Source: Cloacibacterium sp964530915
GTDB taxonomy: Bacteria > Bacteroidota > Bacteroidia > Flavobacteriales > Weeksellaceae
DNA: 41,714 nt
Assembly (NCBI GenBank): GCA_964530915.1
Contig: CAZHCK010000013.1
Span: 1 to 41,714, forward strand
Direction of reading: 5' to 3'
A program made the position numbers and the translations under genes. The notes under the pieces are model-generated. The model was not told the DNA's origin. It worked only from the letters and a program-made list of their open reading frames with translations, and searched no databases. This document shows positions 22,943-31,770 of this stretch, piece by piece. The number at the start of each line of letters is the position of its first letter. Position 1 is the stretch's first letter.

Positions 22943-23944
22943 ATGCCAGAAAGCATTAACCTTCAACACGGAAGCGGTGGCGAAAAAATGACCGAACTTC
23001 TTAATAATCTTATTTTTAAAAATTTAGGAAACGAAATCTTAAACAAAAAACATGATGGTGCTTTTCTAGAATTATCTGGAAGGTTAGCATTTTCTAGCGA
23101 CAGTTTCGTTGTTTCTCCTATATTTTTCAAAGGAGGAAATATTGGTGAGTTGGCAGTTTTTGGGACGGTAAATGATATTTCTATGTGTGGTGCAGAACCC
23201 AAATATTTATCGCTTTCGTTTATTATTGAAGAAGGTTTTGCAATGGAAGATTTTGAAAAAATCATTCATTCTATAAAATTAGCTACCGAAAAAGCAGGTG
23301 TACAAATTGTAACAGGTGACACCAAGGTAGTAGAACGCGGAAAAGGCGATAAAATCTACATCAACACTTCTGGAATTGGTGTAATTTACAACAATGCAAA
23401 AATCGGAATTGAATACATAAAACCTAACCAATCCATCATTATCAATAGAGATATCGCTTCTCACGGAATGGCGATTATGAGCGAAAGAGAAGGTCTAAAA
23501 TTCGATTCAGAAATTTTAAGCGATACTAAGAATCTCAATTTTGAAGTCAAAAAACTCATCGAAAATTTTGGAGAAAAAATTCATTTCCTACGAGATGCAA
23601 CAAGAGGCGGTTTAGCTTCTGTTCTTAACGAAATTACCTCTGAAAGCAATCTCGGAATTCATCTTTTTGAAGAAAGAATTTTGGTAGAAAAACAAGTAAA
23701 AAGTGCTTGTGAACTTTTAGGTTTAGACCCAATGTATGTAGCCAACGAAGGAACTTTCTTATGCGTTTGTGACAATGAAATTGCCGAAGAAGTTTTAGAA
23801 ATTTTACAAAGGGTAAACCATCACGCTTCTAAAATCGGTCACATCACCGAAGAACACGCCGGAAAAGTCATTATGGAAAGTGCGTTTGGCGGAAAACGCG
23901 TGGTAAATCCTTTAATTGGTGAGCAATTGCCTAGGATTTGTTAA
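22943..23944 (+). CDS. hypE: Hydrogenase maturation protein HypE
   Basis: 333 residues. HypE dehydrates the thiocarbamate on its C-terminal Cys to thiocyanate, giving cyanide to the HypCD-bound iron. It has the PurM-like fold (QHGSGGEKM at the start, SFVVSPIFFKGGNIGELAVFGTVNDISM-type nucleotide-binding segment, RDATRGGLA) and ends in the required Pro-Arg-Ile-Cys. Last gene of the rightward hyp series, 23 bp behind the PnuC-like gene. Confidence 0.97.
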   Translation: MPESINLQHGSGGEKMTELLNNLIFKNLGNEILNKKHDGAFLELSGRLAFSSDSFVVSPIFFKGGNIGELAVFGTVNDISMCGAEPKYLSLSFIIEEGFAMEDFEKIIHSIKLATEKAGVQIVTGDTKVVERGKGDKIYINTSGIGVIYNNAKIGIEYIKPNQSIIINRDIASHGMAIMSEREGLKFDSEILSDTKNLNFEVKKLIENFGEKIHFLRDATRGGLASVLNEITSESNLGIHLFEERILVEKQVKSACELLGLDPMYVANEGTFLCVCDNEIAEEVLEILQRVNHHASKIGHITEEHAGKVIMESAFGGKRVVNPLIGEQLPRIC

Positions 23945-24046
23945 TATTTTTGCTTACTGCAATAAACTATCAGCAATTTATCACGTTTACTTTGTCATGT
24001 CGTAGCATCTCGAAAAATAAGTTTATTTTTAAATTAATTTAATCAA

Positions 24047-24541
24047 ATGAAATCGTTTATAATAATACTTATTTCTACTTTTTCTATTGCAGTTTTCTCG
24101 CAAACAAAAAGAGGCAGTTTAAAACTTTCCAAAGAAGCCATTCTATTTTGGGAAATAAAAGATTTTAATAAACAAAAGCACTCCTTTAAAACTTGTAGTT
24201 TTCCTGGAGGTAAATACATTTGCGAAATTGATGGTAAAAAATGGTTCGGAAGCGACTATGGCATGACGCTTCCTAAAAATCAATTAACAAAATTGGAAAT
24301 AAAAATAAAAGATAGATTCTATAAACTTGAAACATCTCAAATGTTTAATCCAAATTATTCAGGAGAATTAAGTGAAATCCAATTCAAATTAAAGAAATTT
24401 AAAAACTTCTATCGTTTATATTCATTCTTTTCTGATGGAGCAGGAAGTTATTCCGCATATTGGAAAATAGAAGAAAAATCATCCAAAAGAGAAATTCTTT
24501 CTAATGATGAAAAATACTTTGAATGGCAATTAGAAAATTAA
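24047..24541 (+). CDS. Hypothetical secreted protein
   Basis: 164 residues with a signal peptide (1-19, Ala-Val-Phe-Ser-Gln). The mature part is basic and beta-strand-like, with two Cys (about residues 50 and 58) that could pair. No family recognised. A full -7 match, TATTTTTG, lies at 23945-23952, about 95 bp upstream. Its 3' end overlaps the convergent DHH gene by 4 bp. Confidence 0.6.
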   Translation: MKSFIIILISTFSIAVFSQTKRGSLKLSKEAILFWEIKDFNKQKHSFKTCSFPGGKYICEIDGKKWFGSDYGMTLPKNQLTKLEIKIKDRFYKLETSQMFNPNYSGELSEIQFKLKKFKNFYRLYSFFSDGAGSYSAYWKIEEKSSKREILSNDEKYFEWQLEN

Positions 24542-25542
24542 AAATCCTCAGCTTCTATTTTCGATTTAAAATCTTCAATCGTTTCGTGGATATTTTTAAA
24601 ATATTTACCTCCAGATGCATTAATATGTCCACCACCGTGGAAATGTGCTCTCGCAAACGCATTGGTATCTACATCGTCTTTGCTTCGGAAAGAAATTTTG
24701 ATAAAATCTTCATATAAATCTTCCATGAAAAAAGCAGACATTTTAGTTCCCGCAATACTTAATCCGTAGTTTACAAAACCTTCTGTATCACCTTTTTCGA
24801 AACCAAATTCTTTTAATTCGTCACGTTTTAAGTAGAGAATCGCTACTTTCCCGTCTTTTACCAATTCTATTCTTCCTAAAATCAACGACAGAAGATGTAA
24901 TCTAGAAACGGTATTGGTATCCCAAGTATTAGACGTAATCATAGAAGGATCAGCGCCTTTTTCTATTAAATTCGCTACAATTCTGTGCGTATCTGCAGAA
25001 GTAGAACGAAAACGAAAACCTCCAGTATCGGTCATAATTCCCGTGTAAAGACATTCTGCAACATCTTGATTTACTAAATCCTCTTTTCCCAAAGCTTCAA
25101 TGAAGTGATACACCATTTGACAAGTTGCAGGAATACTGGTATTAGAATACACGAAATCGAAATGTTCTGGTTGCTGATGATGATCTATCAAGATTTTTTT
25201 TGCCCAAGATTTCGTGAGCCAATCTCCTAGCATTCCTATTCTAGAAGGAGCATTAAAATCTAAACAAAAAATTACATCTGCATGATAAATCGCTTCGCCA
25301 GCAATTTTACGTTTATATTCTGCGATGACTATTTTTTTTGCTTCAGGCATCCATTTTAGAAATTTCGGGAAATCATTCGGAACAATTATCGTAGCATCAA
25401 CTCCTAAATTTTTAAGAAAATGTTTTAAACCAAGACTACTCCCAATTGCATCACCATCTGGATTGTAATGTGTGATAATCACTACATTTTTATTCGGTTG
25501 CAAAAGGCTTTTGATTTCTGTAAGTTGGTTTTCTGTAAACAT
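24538..25542 (-). CDS. DHH-family phosphoesterase (NrnA-type)
   Basis: 334 residues. The DHH domain shows HYNPDGDAIGSS, LDFNAPSRIG and IDHHQQPEHFD; the C-terminal DHHA1 domain shows ARAHFHGGGHINASGG. This is the bifunctional oligoribonuclease/pAp-phosphatase type, which degrades nanoRNA and 3'-phosphoadenosine phosphate using Mn2+. A full -7 box TATCTTTG lies on the minus strand at 25560-25567, only 18 bp before the ATG, so the leader is very short. The 3' end overlaps the neighbouring convergent gene by 4 bp. Confidence 0.9.
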   Translation of the reverse strand: MFTENQLTEIKSLLQPNKNVVIITHYNPDGDAIGSSLGLKHFLKNLGVDATIIVPNDFPKFLKWMPEAKKIVIAEYKRKIAGEAIYHADVIFCLDFNAPSRIGMLGDWLTKSWAKKILIDHHQQPEHFDFVYSNTSIPATCQMVYHFIEALGKEDLVNQDVAECLYTGIMTDTGGFRFRSTSADTHRIVANLIEKGADPSMITSNTWDTNTVSRLHLLSLILGRIELVKDGKVAILYLKRDELKEFGFEKGDTEGFVNYGLSIAGTKMSAFFMEDLYEDFIKISFRSKDDVDTNAFARAHFHGGGHINASGGKYFKNIHETIEDFKSKIEAEDF

Positions 25543-25755
25543 TGTAAAAATTTATGATGCAAAGATAATTTTTTTACTTCAAAATCCCGAAACCTCAAAG
25601 ATGATGTTTGAACGCTCAACATTTATAAAATGATTTTCAGAATTATATTAAACAAAATTAGAAGGCTTTTAATCCTAAAAATCACTTATAAGCACTCTTT
25701 GAGAAAAGTTTTATCTCATGGATTCAAAAAAAACTTAATTATTTCTAAAATTAAT

Positions 25756-25785
25756 TTGCAGAAAATAAAAAAAAACATATCTTTG
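25756..25785 (+). promoter_or_regulatory. Promoter of rpmH
   Basis: TTG at 25756-25758, a 19-nt spacer and TATCTTTG at 25778-25785: one of the best matches in the window to the flavobacterial TTG/TAnnTTTG promoter. The rpmH ATG is at 25833. Apart from this promoter, the 290 bp from 25543 to 25832 holds only the nrnA-type promoter and A/T-rich sequence. Confidence 0.75.
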
Positions 25786-25832
25786 CAACCTCAAAAAGAA
25801 GAATAATTACGGACCCATTATAAATTGAAGTA

Positions 25833-25988
25833 ATGAAAAGAACATTCCAGCCATCAGAAAGAAAGAAAAGAAACAAACACGGTTTCAGAGAAAGAATGTC
25901 TACTCCAAATGGTAGAAGAGTATTAGCTGCTAGAAGAGCAAAAGGCAGAAAGAGATTAACTATTAGCGACGTAAGAGCTAAGAGATAA
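25833..25988 (+). CDS. rpmH: Ribosomal protein L34
   Basis: 51 residues beginning MKRTFQPSERKKRN and containing KHGFRERM, GRRVLAARRAKGRKRL: unmistakable bL34, a small basic protein of the 50S subunit. It has its own strong promoter and terminator, so it is transcribed alone. The usual neighbours rnpA and dnaA are not next to it. Confidence 0.97.
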   Translation: MKRTFQPSERKKRNKHGFRERMSTPNGRRVLAARRAKGRKRLTISDVRAKR

Positions 25989-26017
25989 TAATTTCTTTTG
26001 ATTTTATTATAAAAGAC

Positions 26018-26050
26018 ATGCTTGGAAATTTACTTTCCGAGCATTTTTTG
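26018..26050 (+). terminator. Terminator of rpmH
   Basis: Stem ATGCTTGGAAA (26018-26028) / TTTCCGAGCAT (26034-26044) with one G-T pair and a 5-nt loop, then six T. Confidence 0.8.
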
Positions 26051-26095
26051 TTGTTAAAATTTCCTTAAAATTTAGGATAAAAAAAAGGTTTTCCT

Positions 26096-26103
26096 TATTT
26101 TTG
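26096..26103 (+). promoter_or_regulatory. -7 box of ftsE
   Basis: TATTTTTG, full match to TAnnTTTG, about 65 bp before the ftsE ATG. Confidence 0.5.
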
Positions 26104-26167
26104 AAAGTTGATAAAAAAGTAAGCCTTCTTATCAACCAAAAAAAATCAACCATCATTTATAATCATT

Positions 26168-26878
26168 ATGCCACATCATAACACCTACGGAGAAGACATT
26201 ATTACGCTGCAAGACGCGAAAATTGTACAAAAAAACTTTACCGTTTTATCTCATGTGAACTTACACATTAAGAGAGGCACTTTCTGCTACCTTATTGGTA
26301 AAACAGGTTCTGGAAAGAGTTCATTGTTAAAAGTTTTGTACGGACACTTGCCTCTAAAAGAAGGAAACGGAGAAGTAGTAGGATTTGATTTACAGAAATT
26401 AAGAGCATCAGACATTCCTAACCTTAGAAGAAGACTAGGTATTGTTTTTCAAGATTTTCAATTGTTAACAGATAGAAGTGTAGAAAGAAATCTACGTTTC
26501 GTACTAGAAGCTACCGGTTGGAAGGATAAAAACCTGATGGACGACAGAATAAACGAGGTTCTAGACAGCGTAGACATGAAAACGAAAAAGCACAAAATGC
26601 CTCACGAACTTTCTGGTGGTGAACAACAGCGTATTGCTATTGCAAGAGCTTTACTGAATCACCCTGAACTGATTCTAGCAGACGAACCTACTGGAAACCT
26701 AGACCCAGAAACTTCTAACGATATTATGAATTTATTAAAAAAAGTATCTTTAGAAAGAAACTGTGCAGTTCTGATGGCCACTCACGATTATCACATGATA
26801 CAAAATTTCCCTGGAGAAGCGATTAAATGTGAAGATGGCGGAGTTAAGGTAATGAATACCGTAGAACTTTTTGAATAA
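26168..26878 (+). CDS. ftsE: Cell-division ABC ATPase FtsE
   Basis: 236 residues, one ABC ATPase domain: Walker A GKTGSGKSS (about 45-53), Q-loop QDFQLL, signature LSGGEQQR, Walker B LILADEPTGNLD, H-loop THD. The sequence is of the FtsE/LolD group; the Q-loop surroundings (RRLGIVFQDFQLLTDRSVERNL) favour FtsE, which with FtsX links division to cell-wall hydrolase activation. ftsX is not adjacent. It has its own promoter and converges on the methyltransferase gene 3 bp away. Confidence 0.85.
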   Translation: MPHHNTYGEDIITLQDAKIVQKNFTVLSHVNLHIKRGTFCYLIGKTGSGKSSLLKVLYGHLPLKEGNGEVVGFDLQKLRASDIPNLRRRLGIVFQDFQLLTDRSVERNLRFVLEATGWKDKNLMDDRINEVLDSVDMKTKKHKMPHELSGGEQQRIAIARALLNHPELILADEPTGNLDPETSNDIMNLLKKVSLERNCAVLMATHDYHMIQNFPGEAIKCEDGGVKVMNTVELFE

Positions 26879-26881
26879 ATA

Positions 26882-27577
26882 TTATTTTCCAAAAACATGA
26901 AACTCTTTTGTGAGTTCTAAATATTGGTCCGAGTATTTTCTCGGACTTTTTTCTATAGTAAAATCTAAAATTTCTAACGTAGATTTTTTCTTAGAAAATT
27001 CCAAAACATTTCGTTTTAAAACACCATTTTCAATACCGAAAACATTCACTTTCCTTACCAAATGCAAATCAAAATCTTGCGCTAAGCTTTCAAATTCTTG
27101 TGCAGATTCCGAAGGAATAATAACCGAAAAAACTCCTTCTGAAGACAAAACCTCAGCTGTTTTCTGTATTAAATCTCTAAAAGTAAGTTCTACTTGCTGC
27201 CTCGCTAAAATATCTTTCACAGAATTATTTTCCTCGAAAAAAGGTGGATTACAGACCACAAAATCATATTCTTTTTCCGATGCAAAAGTTTTAAAATCTT
27301 GATGAAAAACTTGCAACCTTTCTGAAAACGGAGAATTTTTAAAATTCTCTTGAGCCAATTTCACCGCATCTTCATTTAAATCTAAAGCAGTAATCTCAGC
27401 ATTTGCATTTCGCTGAGCGAGCATTAGAGAAATCAAACCTGTCCCAGTCCCTACTTCTAAGATTTTCTGAGCGTTTTCAACTTGACACAAAGCTCCCAGC
27501 AAAACACCGTCTGTTCCTACTCGGAAAACATTTTCATGCTGTAAAATATCAAATTTTTGAAATCGGAAAGGTTTCAT
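26882..27577 (-). CDS. tRNA1(Val) A37 N6-methyltransferase (TrmN6/YfiC type)
   Basis: 231 residues, class I SAM-dependent methyltransferase. It begins FRFQKFDILQHENVFRVGTDGVLLGAL, has the SAM loop LEVGTGTGLISLMLAQR, and the N6-adenine motif NPPFF. These are the marks of YfiC/TrmN6, which modifies A37 of tRNA(Val). It lies 36 bp behind the histidine kinase gene and is probably in one operon with it and ribE. Confidence 0.88.
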   Translation of the reverse strand: MKPFRFQKFDILQHENVFRVGTDGVLLGALCQVENAQKILEVGTGTGLISLMLAQRNANAEITALDLNEDAVKLAQENFKNSPFSERLQVFHQDFKTFASEKEYDFVVCNPPFFEENNSVKDILARQQVELTFRDLIQKTAEVLSSEGVFSVIIPSESAQEFESLAQDFDLHLVRKVNVFGIENGVLKRNVLEFSKKKSTLEILDFTIEKSPRKYSDQYLELTKEFHVFGK

Positions 27578-27613
27578 TTTAAAGGAATATAGTAAATGAG
27601 AAAAGTAAAAAAG

Positions 27614-29065
27614 TTAAACGTTGGTTGGAAGAATAATCGTGAATTTAGTTCCTTTTCCTTCTTCGGATTTCACAGAAATATCGCCTTTATACTCTTCTAT
27701 CATTTTTTTGACCATGGTCAACCCTAATCCCATTCCAGAATTTTTGGTTGTAAAATTAGGCTCGAAGATTTGCTCTAATTTATCTTTAGGAATACCAATT
27801 CCGTTATCTTCTATAGCAATGATTATTTTTTTGTTGAAAAGTTCTGCATCTATATTGATAATGGATTTTCTTTTTTCAGAAACGGCTTGTTTTGCATTGG
27901 TAATCATATTGGTAAAAATCCTAGAAAGATAAATTCTATCCATTCTCACAGGCATCAAATCTTTATTCGCATGGAAATAAATATTACCATCATCATTGAA
28001 AACTCTTACCAAATTTTCTAATTCTTCTTTTAGGTTAAAGGACTCATCATTTTTGGGAGGCAACTTGGCAAATTCTGAAAAAGCACTTGCTACAGTGGCT
28101 ACTAAATCAATCTGATCTACCAAACTTCGACTTAAATTTCTGACTTTTTGATCAATTTCTGGGTCATTTTTATCAAATTTTCTCTCAAAATTCTGAATGA
28201 GCAACTTCATTGGAGTGAGCGGATTTTTTACTTCGTGAGCAACTTGTTTTGCCATTTCTCTCCATGCTTCTTCTCTTTCTTTATTAGCCAAAAGCATTTT
28301 TTGGTCTTCAATTTGGTAAATCATTTTGTTATATGATTTCACCAAACCGCTCAACTCATCATTTTGAAAATATTTAATCGGTTTCATTTCTCTACCAAAA
28401 AGCGTAGTTCTGGTAATGAGTTCTGAAATTCTTGTAATCGTTTTGGTCAAATTTTTAGAAATTACCCAACTTAGCCAGATACTCAACAAAACGAGAAAAA
28501 GATTGACCAATATTATATATTGTACATATTTATTAAATGCACTTGCATAAATATTGTTATTATGATAAAAAGGAAAATAAACAATCGCAATAGGCTCTAA
28601 CATATTATTCTTAAGTATCATGTAAGAAGAGGTAACATCGCTTCCTACTTTATCGTCATATTCTTGTACATCTACTCTTTTGTCAGACTCCAAAACATTC
28701 ATTAACGTTTCATGAGGAATTTTTTTCTGCGCTACAAGATTCAGTTCTTTATTGGAAACCAAATAATTGCCTTGTAAATCATAAAGAATTACATCATGCT
28801 TATTGATATCTGAAATCTCGTAAATTTCGTTTTGGAGAATATTGACTAAATCTTTGTCTTGAGTAATATTAGTATGGCTTACTGCGTAATCTAGCGTTTT
28901 CATTAATGCTTCAAACTTATTTTGCATTTCTGTAACGCTCTGTTCATCTGTAGATTTTTTGATGATAAGATAAGACATAGCTGTAGAACCTATGATACTG
29001 AAAAAACAGACTACCATAAATCCTATAAAAATTTTAGTTCTTAAGCTATAGCTATGTAATGCCAT
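27614..29065 (-). CDS. Membrane sensor histidine kinase (NtrY-like)
   Basis: 483 residues. Two membrane helices (about 11-35 and 181-203) frame a 145-residue periplasmic sensor domain. A HAMP linker, a HisKA domain with phospho-acceptor His277 in the H-box VAHEVKNPLTPM, and a HATPase domain with NAKQAV, EDNGIGIP and GMGLGLTMVKK follow. The EVKNPLTPMKL box is typical of NtrY-like kinases. No response regulator is adjacent, so its partner is elsewhere. The start lies 3 bp behind the ribE stop codon, suggesting coupling. Confidence 0.9.
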   Translation of the reverse strand: MALHSYSLRTKIFIGFMVVCFFSIIGSTAMSYLIIKKSTDEQSVTEMQNKFEALMKTLDYAVSHTNITQDKDLVNILQNEIYEISDINKHDVILYDLQGNYLVSNKELNLVAQKKIPHETLMNVLESDKRVDVQEYDDKVGSDVTSSYMILKNNMLEPIAIVYFPFYHNNNIYASAFNKYVQYIILVNLFLVLLSIWLSWVISKNLTKTITRISELITRTTLFGREMKPIKYFQNDELSGLVKSYNKMIYQIEDQKMLLANKEREEAWREMAKQVAHEVKNPLTPMKLLIQNFERKFDKNDPEIDQKVRNLSRSLVDQIDLVATVASAFSEFAKLPPKNDESFNLKEELENLVRVFNDDGNIYFHANKDLMPVRMDRIYLSRIFTNMITNAKQAVSEKRKSIINIDAELFNKKIIIAIEDNGIGIPKDKLEQIFEPNFTTKNSGMGLGLTMVKKMIEEYKGDISVKSEEGKGTKFTIILPTNV

Positions 29066-29068
29066 CTT

Positions 29069-29653
29069 TTATCTCTTCATAAGCTTGGCTACATATTTTC
29101 CAATAATATCGAATTCTAAATTTACACGGTCTCCCACTTTTAAAGTATTCATATTGGTATGTTCCCAAGTGTACGGAATTATCGCCACAGAAAACTGATT
29201 TTCTTTGCTATCAGCAACAGTCAAACTAATTCCATTTACAGTAATAGAACCTTGCGGAACTGTGGTAAAAGAACCATCTTCTTCGTAAGTGAATGTTAAA
29301 TAATAACTTCCGTTAATATTTTCGATAGCAACAATTGAGCCAGTTTTATCTACATGACCTTGTACAATATGACCATCTAATCTGCCATCCATTTTCATAC
29401 AACGCTCTAAGTTTACTATGCTTCCTACTTTCAATTCGCCCAAATTGGTTTTTTCTAGCGTCTCATTAATCGCTGTAACCGTGTACAAATCACCATCTAT
29501 TGATTCTACAGTAAGACAACAACCATTATGCGCTAAACTCTGGTCTACTTTAAGTTCTTGTGTAAAAGGACCGCTAAAAGTAAAGACAACATTAGTCCCT
29601 TGTTTTTCCAATTTTTCTACCTTTCCTGTCGCTTCAATTATTCCTGTAAACAT
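29069..29653 (-). CDS. ribE: Riboflavin synthase
   Basis: 194 residues made of two similar lumazine-binding halves: MFTGIIEATGKVE and NGCCLTVES in the first, GHIVQGHVD and VNGISLTVAD in the second. It dismutates two 6,7-dimethyl-8-ribityllumazine molecules into riboflavin. The gene is divergent from pdxA and upstream of a sensor kinase gene in a probable operon. No FMN riboswitch is visible in the 107-bp upstream region. Confidence 0.95.
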   Translation of the reverse strand: MFTGIIEATGKVEKLEKQGTNVVFTFSGPFTQELKVDQSLAHNGCCLTVESIDGDLYTVTAINETLEKTNLGELKVGSIVNLERCMKMDGRLDGHIVQGHVDKTGSIVAIENINGSYYLTFTYEEDGSFTTVPQGSITVNGISLTVADSKENQFSVAIIPYTWEHTNMNTLKVGDRVNLEFDIIGKYVAKLMKR

Positions 29654-29716
29654 ATTTTGTTTATATAAGTTAAAGTTTAAAAATATTAGATTAAAGATTT
29701 ATAAATTAAAAATCAC

Positions 29717-29724
29717 TAAATTTG
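29717..29724 (+). promoter_or_regulatory. -7 box of pdxA
   Basis: TAAATTTG, full match to TAnnTTTG, 36 bp before the pdxA ATG. Confidence 0.5.
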
Positions 29725-29760
29725 TGACAATCTTTTTTTAAAATTCAAAGATAATTAAAA

Positions 29761-30849
29761 ATGAATTCTAAACACCATAAAATTAAGGTAGGAATTTCAG
29801 TGGGAGATTTTAACGGAATAGGCGTAGAAATCATCCTAAAAGCACTGAAAGACAAAAACATTACTGACTTTTTCACGCCAGTAATTTTCGGGTCGGGAAA
29901 ATTATTTTCTTACCAAAAAAATGTGTTTAAGATTAACACCACTTTTAATTATGTACAAACTGCTAAAGAAGCCGCTAATGGAAAACTCAACATTGTAAAT
30001 CTCTGGAAAGACAATGTGAATGTAGACTTCGGGACACCCACCGAAGAATCTACTAAAATGGCAATAGATTCTCTAGAGGCTGCTACAGATGCTTTAATGA
30101 AAGGAGAAATAGATGTTTTGGTAACCGCACCTATCAATAAAGACGAGATGATGAAGCAAGGCTTCAAACATGCTGGTCATACTGGTTATTTTGAAGAAAA
30201 ATTTGGCAAAAAAGGACTTATGTTCCTAGTAACCGAAAAATTAAAAGTTGCAGTTTCTACGCATCACATTCCTGTTTCAGAAATTTCTAAAAATATTTCT
30301 AAACAAAAAATAAAGGAACAAGTAAGAGTTCTCAACCAATCATTGATTGAAGATTTCTGCATCCAAAAACCGAAAATTGCTATTCTAGGCCTTAATCCTC
30401 ATGCTGGAGACGGCGGTGCAATTGGCAAAGAAGAAATAGAAATTATAGAACCTGCTATCAAAGAATTATTTGACGAAGGAATTTTAGCTTTTGGCTCTTT
30501 CCCTGCAGACAGCTTCTTCCAACCAGAGAAATACAATTCATTTGATGCTGTTTTGGCAATGTATCATGACCAAGGATTAGCTCCTTTTAAAACATTAGCT
30601 TATGAAGAAGGCGTAAATTACACTGCTGGATTGCCTTTCATCAGAACTTCACCAGATCACGGTGTAGCGTATGACATTGCAGGTAAAAATTTAGCAGATG
30701 AGCAATCTTTTTCTGAGGCAATTTTTACAGCGATTAAAATTTTTAAAAATAGAAATGAGTATCAAGACCTCATAGAAAACCGCTTGAAACCAAGAGTTTT
30801 AGCCCATGACAATGGCATAGATGAAGATTTGCCAGAAGAAAATGAATAA
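29761..30849 (+). CDS. pdxA: 4-hydroxythreonine-4-phosphate dehydrogenase
   Basis: 362 residues. PdxA oxidises 4-hydroxythreonine phosphate with NAD in the DXP-dependent route to pyridoxal phosphate. Visible are VGISVGDFNGIGVEI at the start, APINKDEM, the metal-binding HAGHTGYFEE, STHHIPVSEI, LGLNPHAGDGG, MYHDQGLAPFK and RTSPDHGVAYDIAG. A promoter of its own precedes it; the DUF177 gene follows after another strong promoter. Confidence 0.96.
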   Translation: MNSKHHKIKVGISVGDFNGIGVEIILKALKDKNITDFFTPVIFGSGKLFSYQKNVFKINTTFNYVQTAKEAANGKLNIVNLWKDNVNVDFGTPTEESTKMAIDSLEAATDALMKGEIDVLVTAPINKDEMMKQGFKHAGHTGYFEEKFGKKGLMFLVTEKLKVAVSTHHIPVSEISKNISKQKIKEQVRVLNQSLIEDFCIQKPKIAILGLNPHAGDGGAIGKEEIEIIEPAIKELFDEGILAFGSFPADSFFQPEKYNSFDAVLAMYHDQGLAPFKTLAYEEGVNYTAGLPFIRTSPDHGVAYDIAGKNLADEQSFSEAIFTAIKIFKNRNEYQDLIENRLKPRVLAHDNGIDEDLPEENE

Positions 30850-30854
30850 AACTT

Positions 30855-30884
30855 TTGTTATTTAAAAAAATTAACTTATTTTTG
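30855..30884 (+). promoter_or_regulatory. Promoter of the DUF177-rpmF operon
   Basis: TTG at 30855-30857, 19-nt spacer, TATTTTTG at 30877-30884. The ATG is at 30898, so the leader is only about 8 nt. Confidence 0.7.
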
Positions 30885-30897
30885 CACACCATTTTTT

Positions 30898-31422
30898 ATG
30901 GACAAATTTAGAAATTATGACGTAGCATTTTCAGGGCTTAAGACTGGAAAGCACGAATTTAAATTTGAAGTAGAACAAGCGTTCTTTGATTTATTCGAGA
31001 CTGAACAAGAGTTTTCAGGCGCTAAAATAGACGTAGATGTACTATTAGAAAAGCACTCTACATTTTTAGATTTCCTGATTAAAGTTCATGGAACAGTAAA
31101 TTTAGTTTGTGACATCACCAGCGAAACATTTACTCATTCTATAGAAAACGAAATAAAATTCTTGGTAAAATTCGGAGAAGAATATGATGATAGTAATGAA
31201 GAAGTAATTACCATCCCACAAGGAGATAGTGCTTTTAACATTTCTCAGGCAATTTACGAAGCAGTAATATTATCTATTCCTATGAAAAAAATCTCTCCTA
31301 ATGTAAAAGAAGAAGATTTTGAACTCATCGAAAAATTCAGTCCCAAAGAAATTGAAGAAGAAGAAACCCACGAAATAGACCCTCGTTGGGAAGCTTTGAA
31401 AAAATTAAAAGACAAAAAATAG
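30898..31422 (+). CDS. YceD/DUF177-family protein
   Basis: 174 residues, acidic at the C-terminus (KEIEEEETHEIDPRWEALKKLKDKK). The YceD/DUF177 family is recognised by the closing DPRWEALKKLK and by the position directly before rpmF. These proteins are linked to 23S rRNA accumulation and large-subunit assembly in other organisms. It lies 31 bp before rpmF. Confidence 0.88.
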   Translation: MDKFRNYDVAFSGLKTGKHEFKFEVEQAFFDLFETEQEFSGAKIDVDVLLEKHSTFLDFLIKVHGTVNLVCDITSETFTHSIENEIKFLVKFGEEYDDSNEEVITIPQGDSAFNISQAIYEAVILSIPMKKISPNVKEEDFELIEKFSPKEIEEEETHEIDPRWEALKKLKDKK

Positions 31423-31453
31423 AAATCTTACATAAAGTTTAAAGAATTACAAA

Positions 31454-31654
31454 ATGGCACATCCTAAAAGAAGACAGTCATCTACTAGAAGAGATAAAAG
31501 AAGAACTCACTACAAAGCTGTGGTTCCTCAATTAGCAAAAGATGCAACTACAGGTGAATTACACTTGTATCACAGAGCACATTGGCATGAAGGAAAACTA
31601 TACTACAGAGGAAAAGTAGTATTAGAGAAACAAGTAGAAACTACTGAAGACTAA
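31454..31654 (+). CDS. rpmF: Ribosomal protein L32
   Basis: 66 residues beginning MAHPKRRQSSTRRDKRRTHYK, typical bL32. The zinc-binding cysteines of some L32 forms are absent (LYHRAHWHEGKLYYRGK), so it is the Cys-minus type. Co-transcribed with the DUF177 gene. Confidence 0.96.
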   Translation: MAHPKRRQSSTRRDKRRTHYKAVVPQLAKDATTGELHLYHRAHWHEGKLYYRGKVVLEKQVETTED

Positions 31655-31656
31655 AT

Positions 31657-31730
31657 AAGAAAAAGCGTAGCTTTTTTCTTTTCGATAAAAAAACCATTCT
31701 CTTTTTATGAAAAATTGAATGGTTTTTTGT
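31657..31730 (+). terminator. Two tandem terminators after rpmF
   Basis: First hairpin: AAGAAAAAGC-GTA-GCTTTTTTCTT (31657-31680, one bulge). Second: AAAACCATTC ... GAATGGTTTT (arms about 31687-31699 and 31717-31729) followed by T. They separate rpmF from accB. Confidence 0.7.
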
Positions 31731-31741
31731 TGTTTTATTAC

Positions 31742-31749
31742 TATATTTG
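31742..31749 (+). promoter_or_regulatory. -7 box of accB
   Basis: TATATTTG, full match to TAnnTTTG, 21 bp before the accB ATG. A TTG at 31715-31717 is 24 nt away, slightly long. Confidence 0.5.
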
Positions 31750-31770
31750 AAGCCGTAAAAAATTATATAT

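Noticed and set aside
24538..24541. 4-bp overlap of convergent genes as a possible frameshifted fusion
   Set aside because: The genes lie on opposite strands and both have normal ends; the overlap is ordinary compaction.
25630..25806. Small open frame of 58 codons on the + strand before rpmH
   Set aside because: Its composition (Lys/Ile/Leu/Asn) is what A/T-rich DNA gives by chance. It runs through the strong rpmH promoter and has no promoter of its own and no family resemblance.
29654..29760. FMN riboswitch upstream of ribE
   Set aside because: The 107-bp region is A/T-rich with none of the conserved AGGGT/helix elements, and is too short for a full FMN aptamer plus the pdxA promoter.
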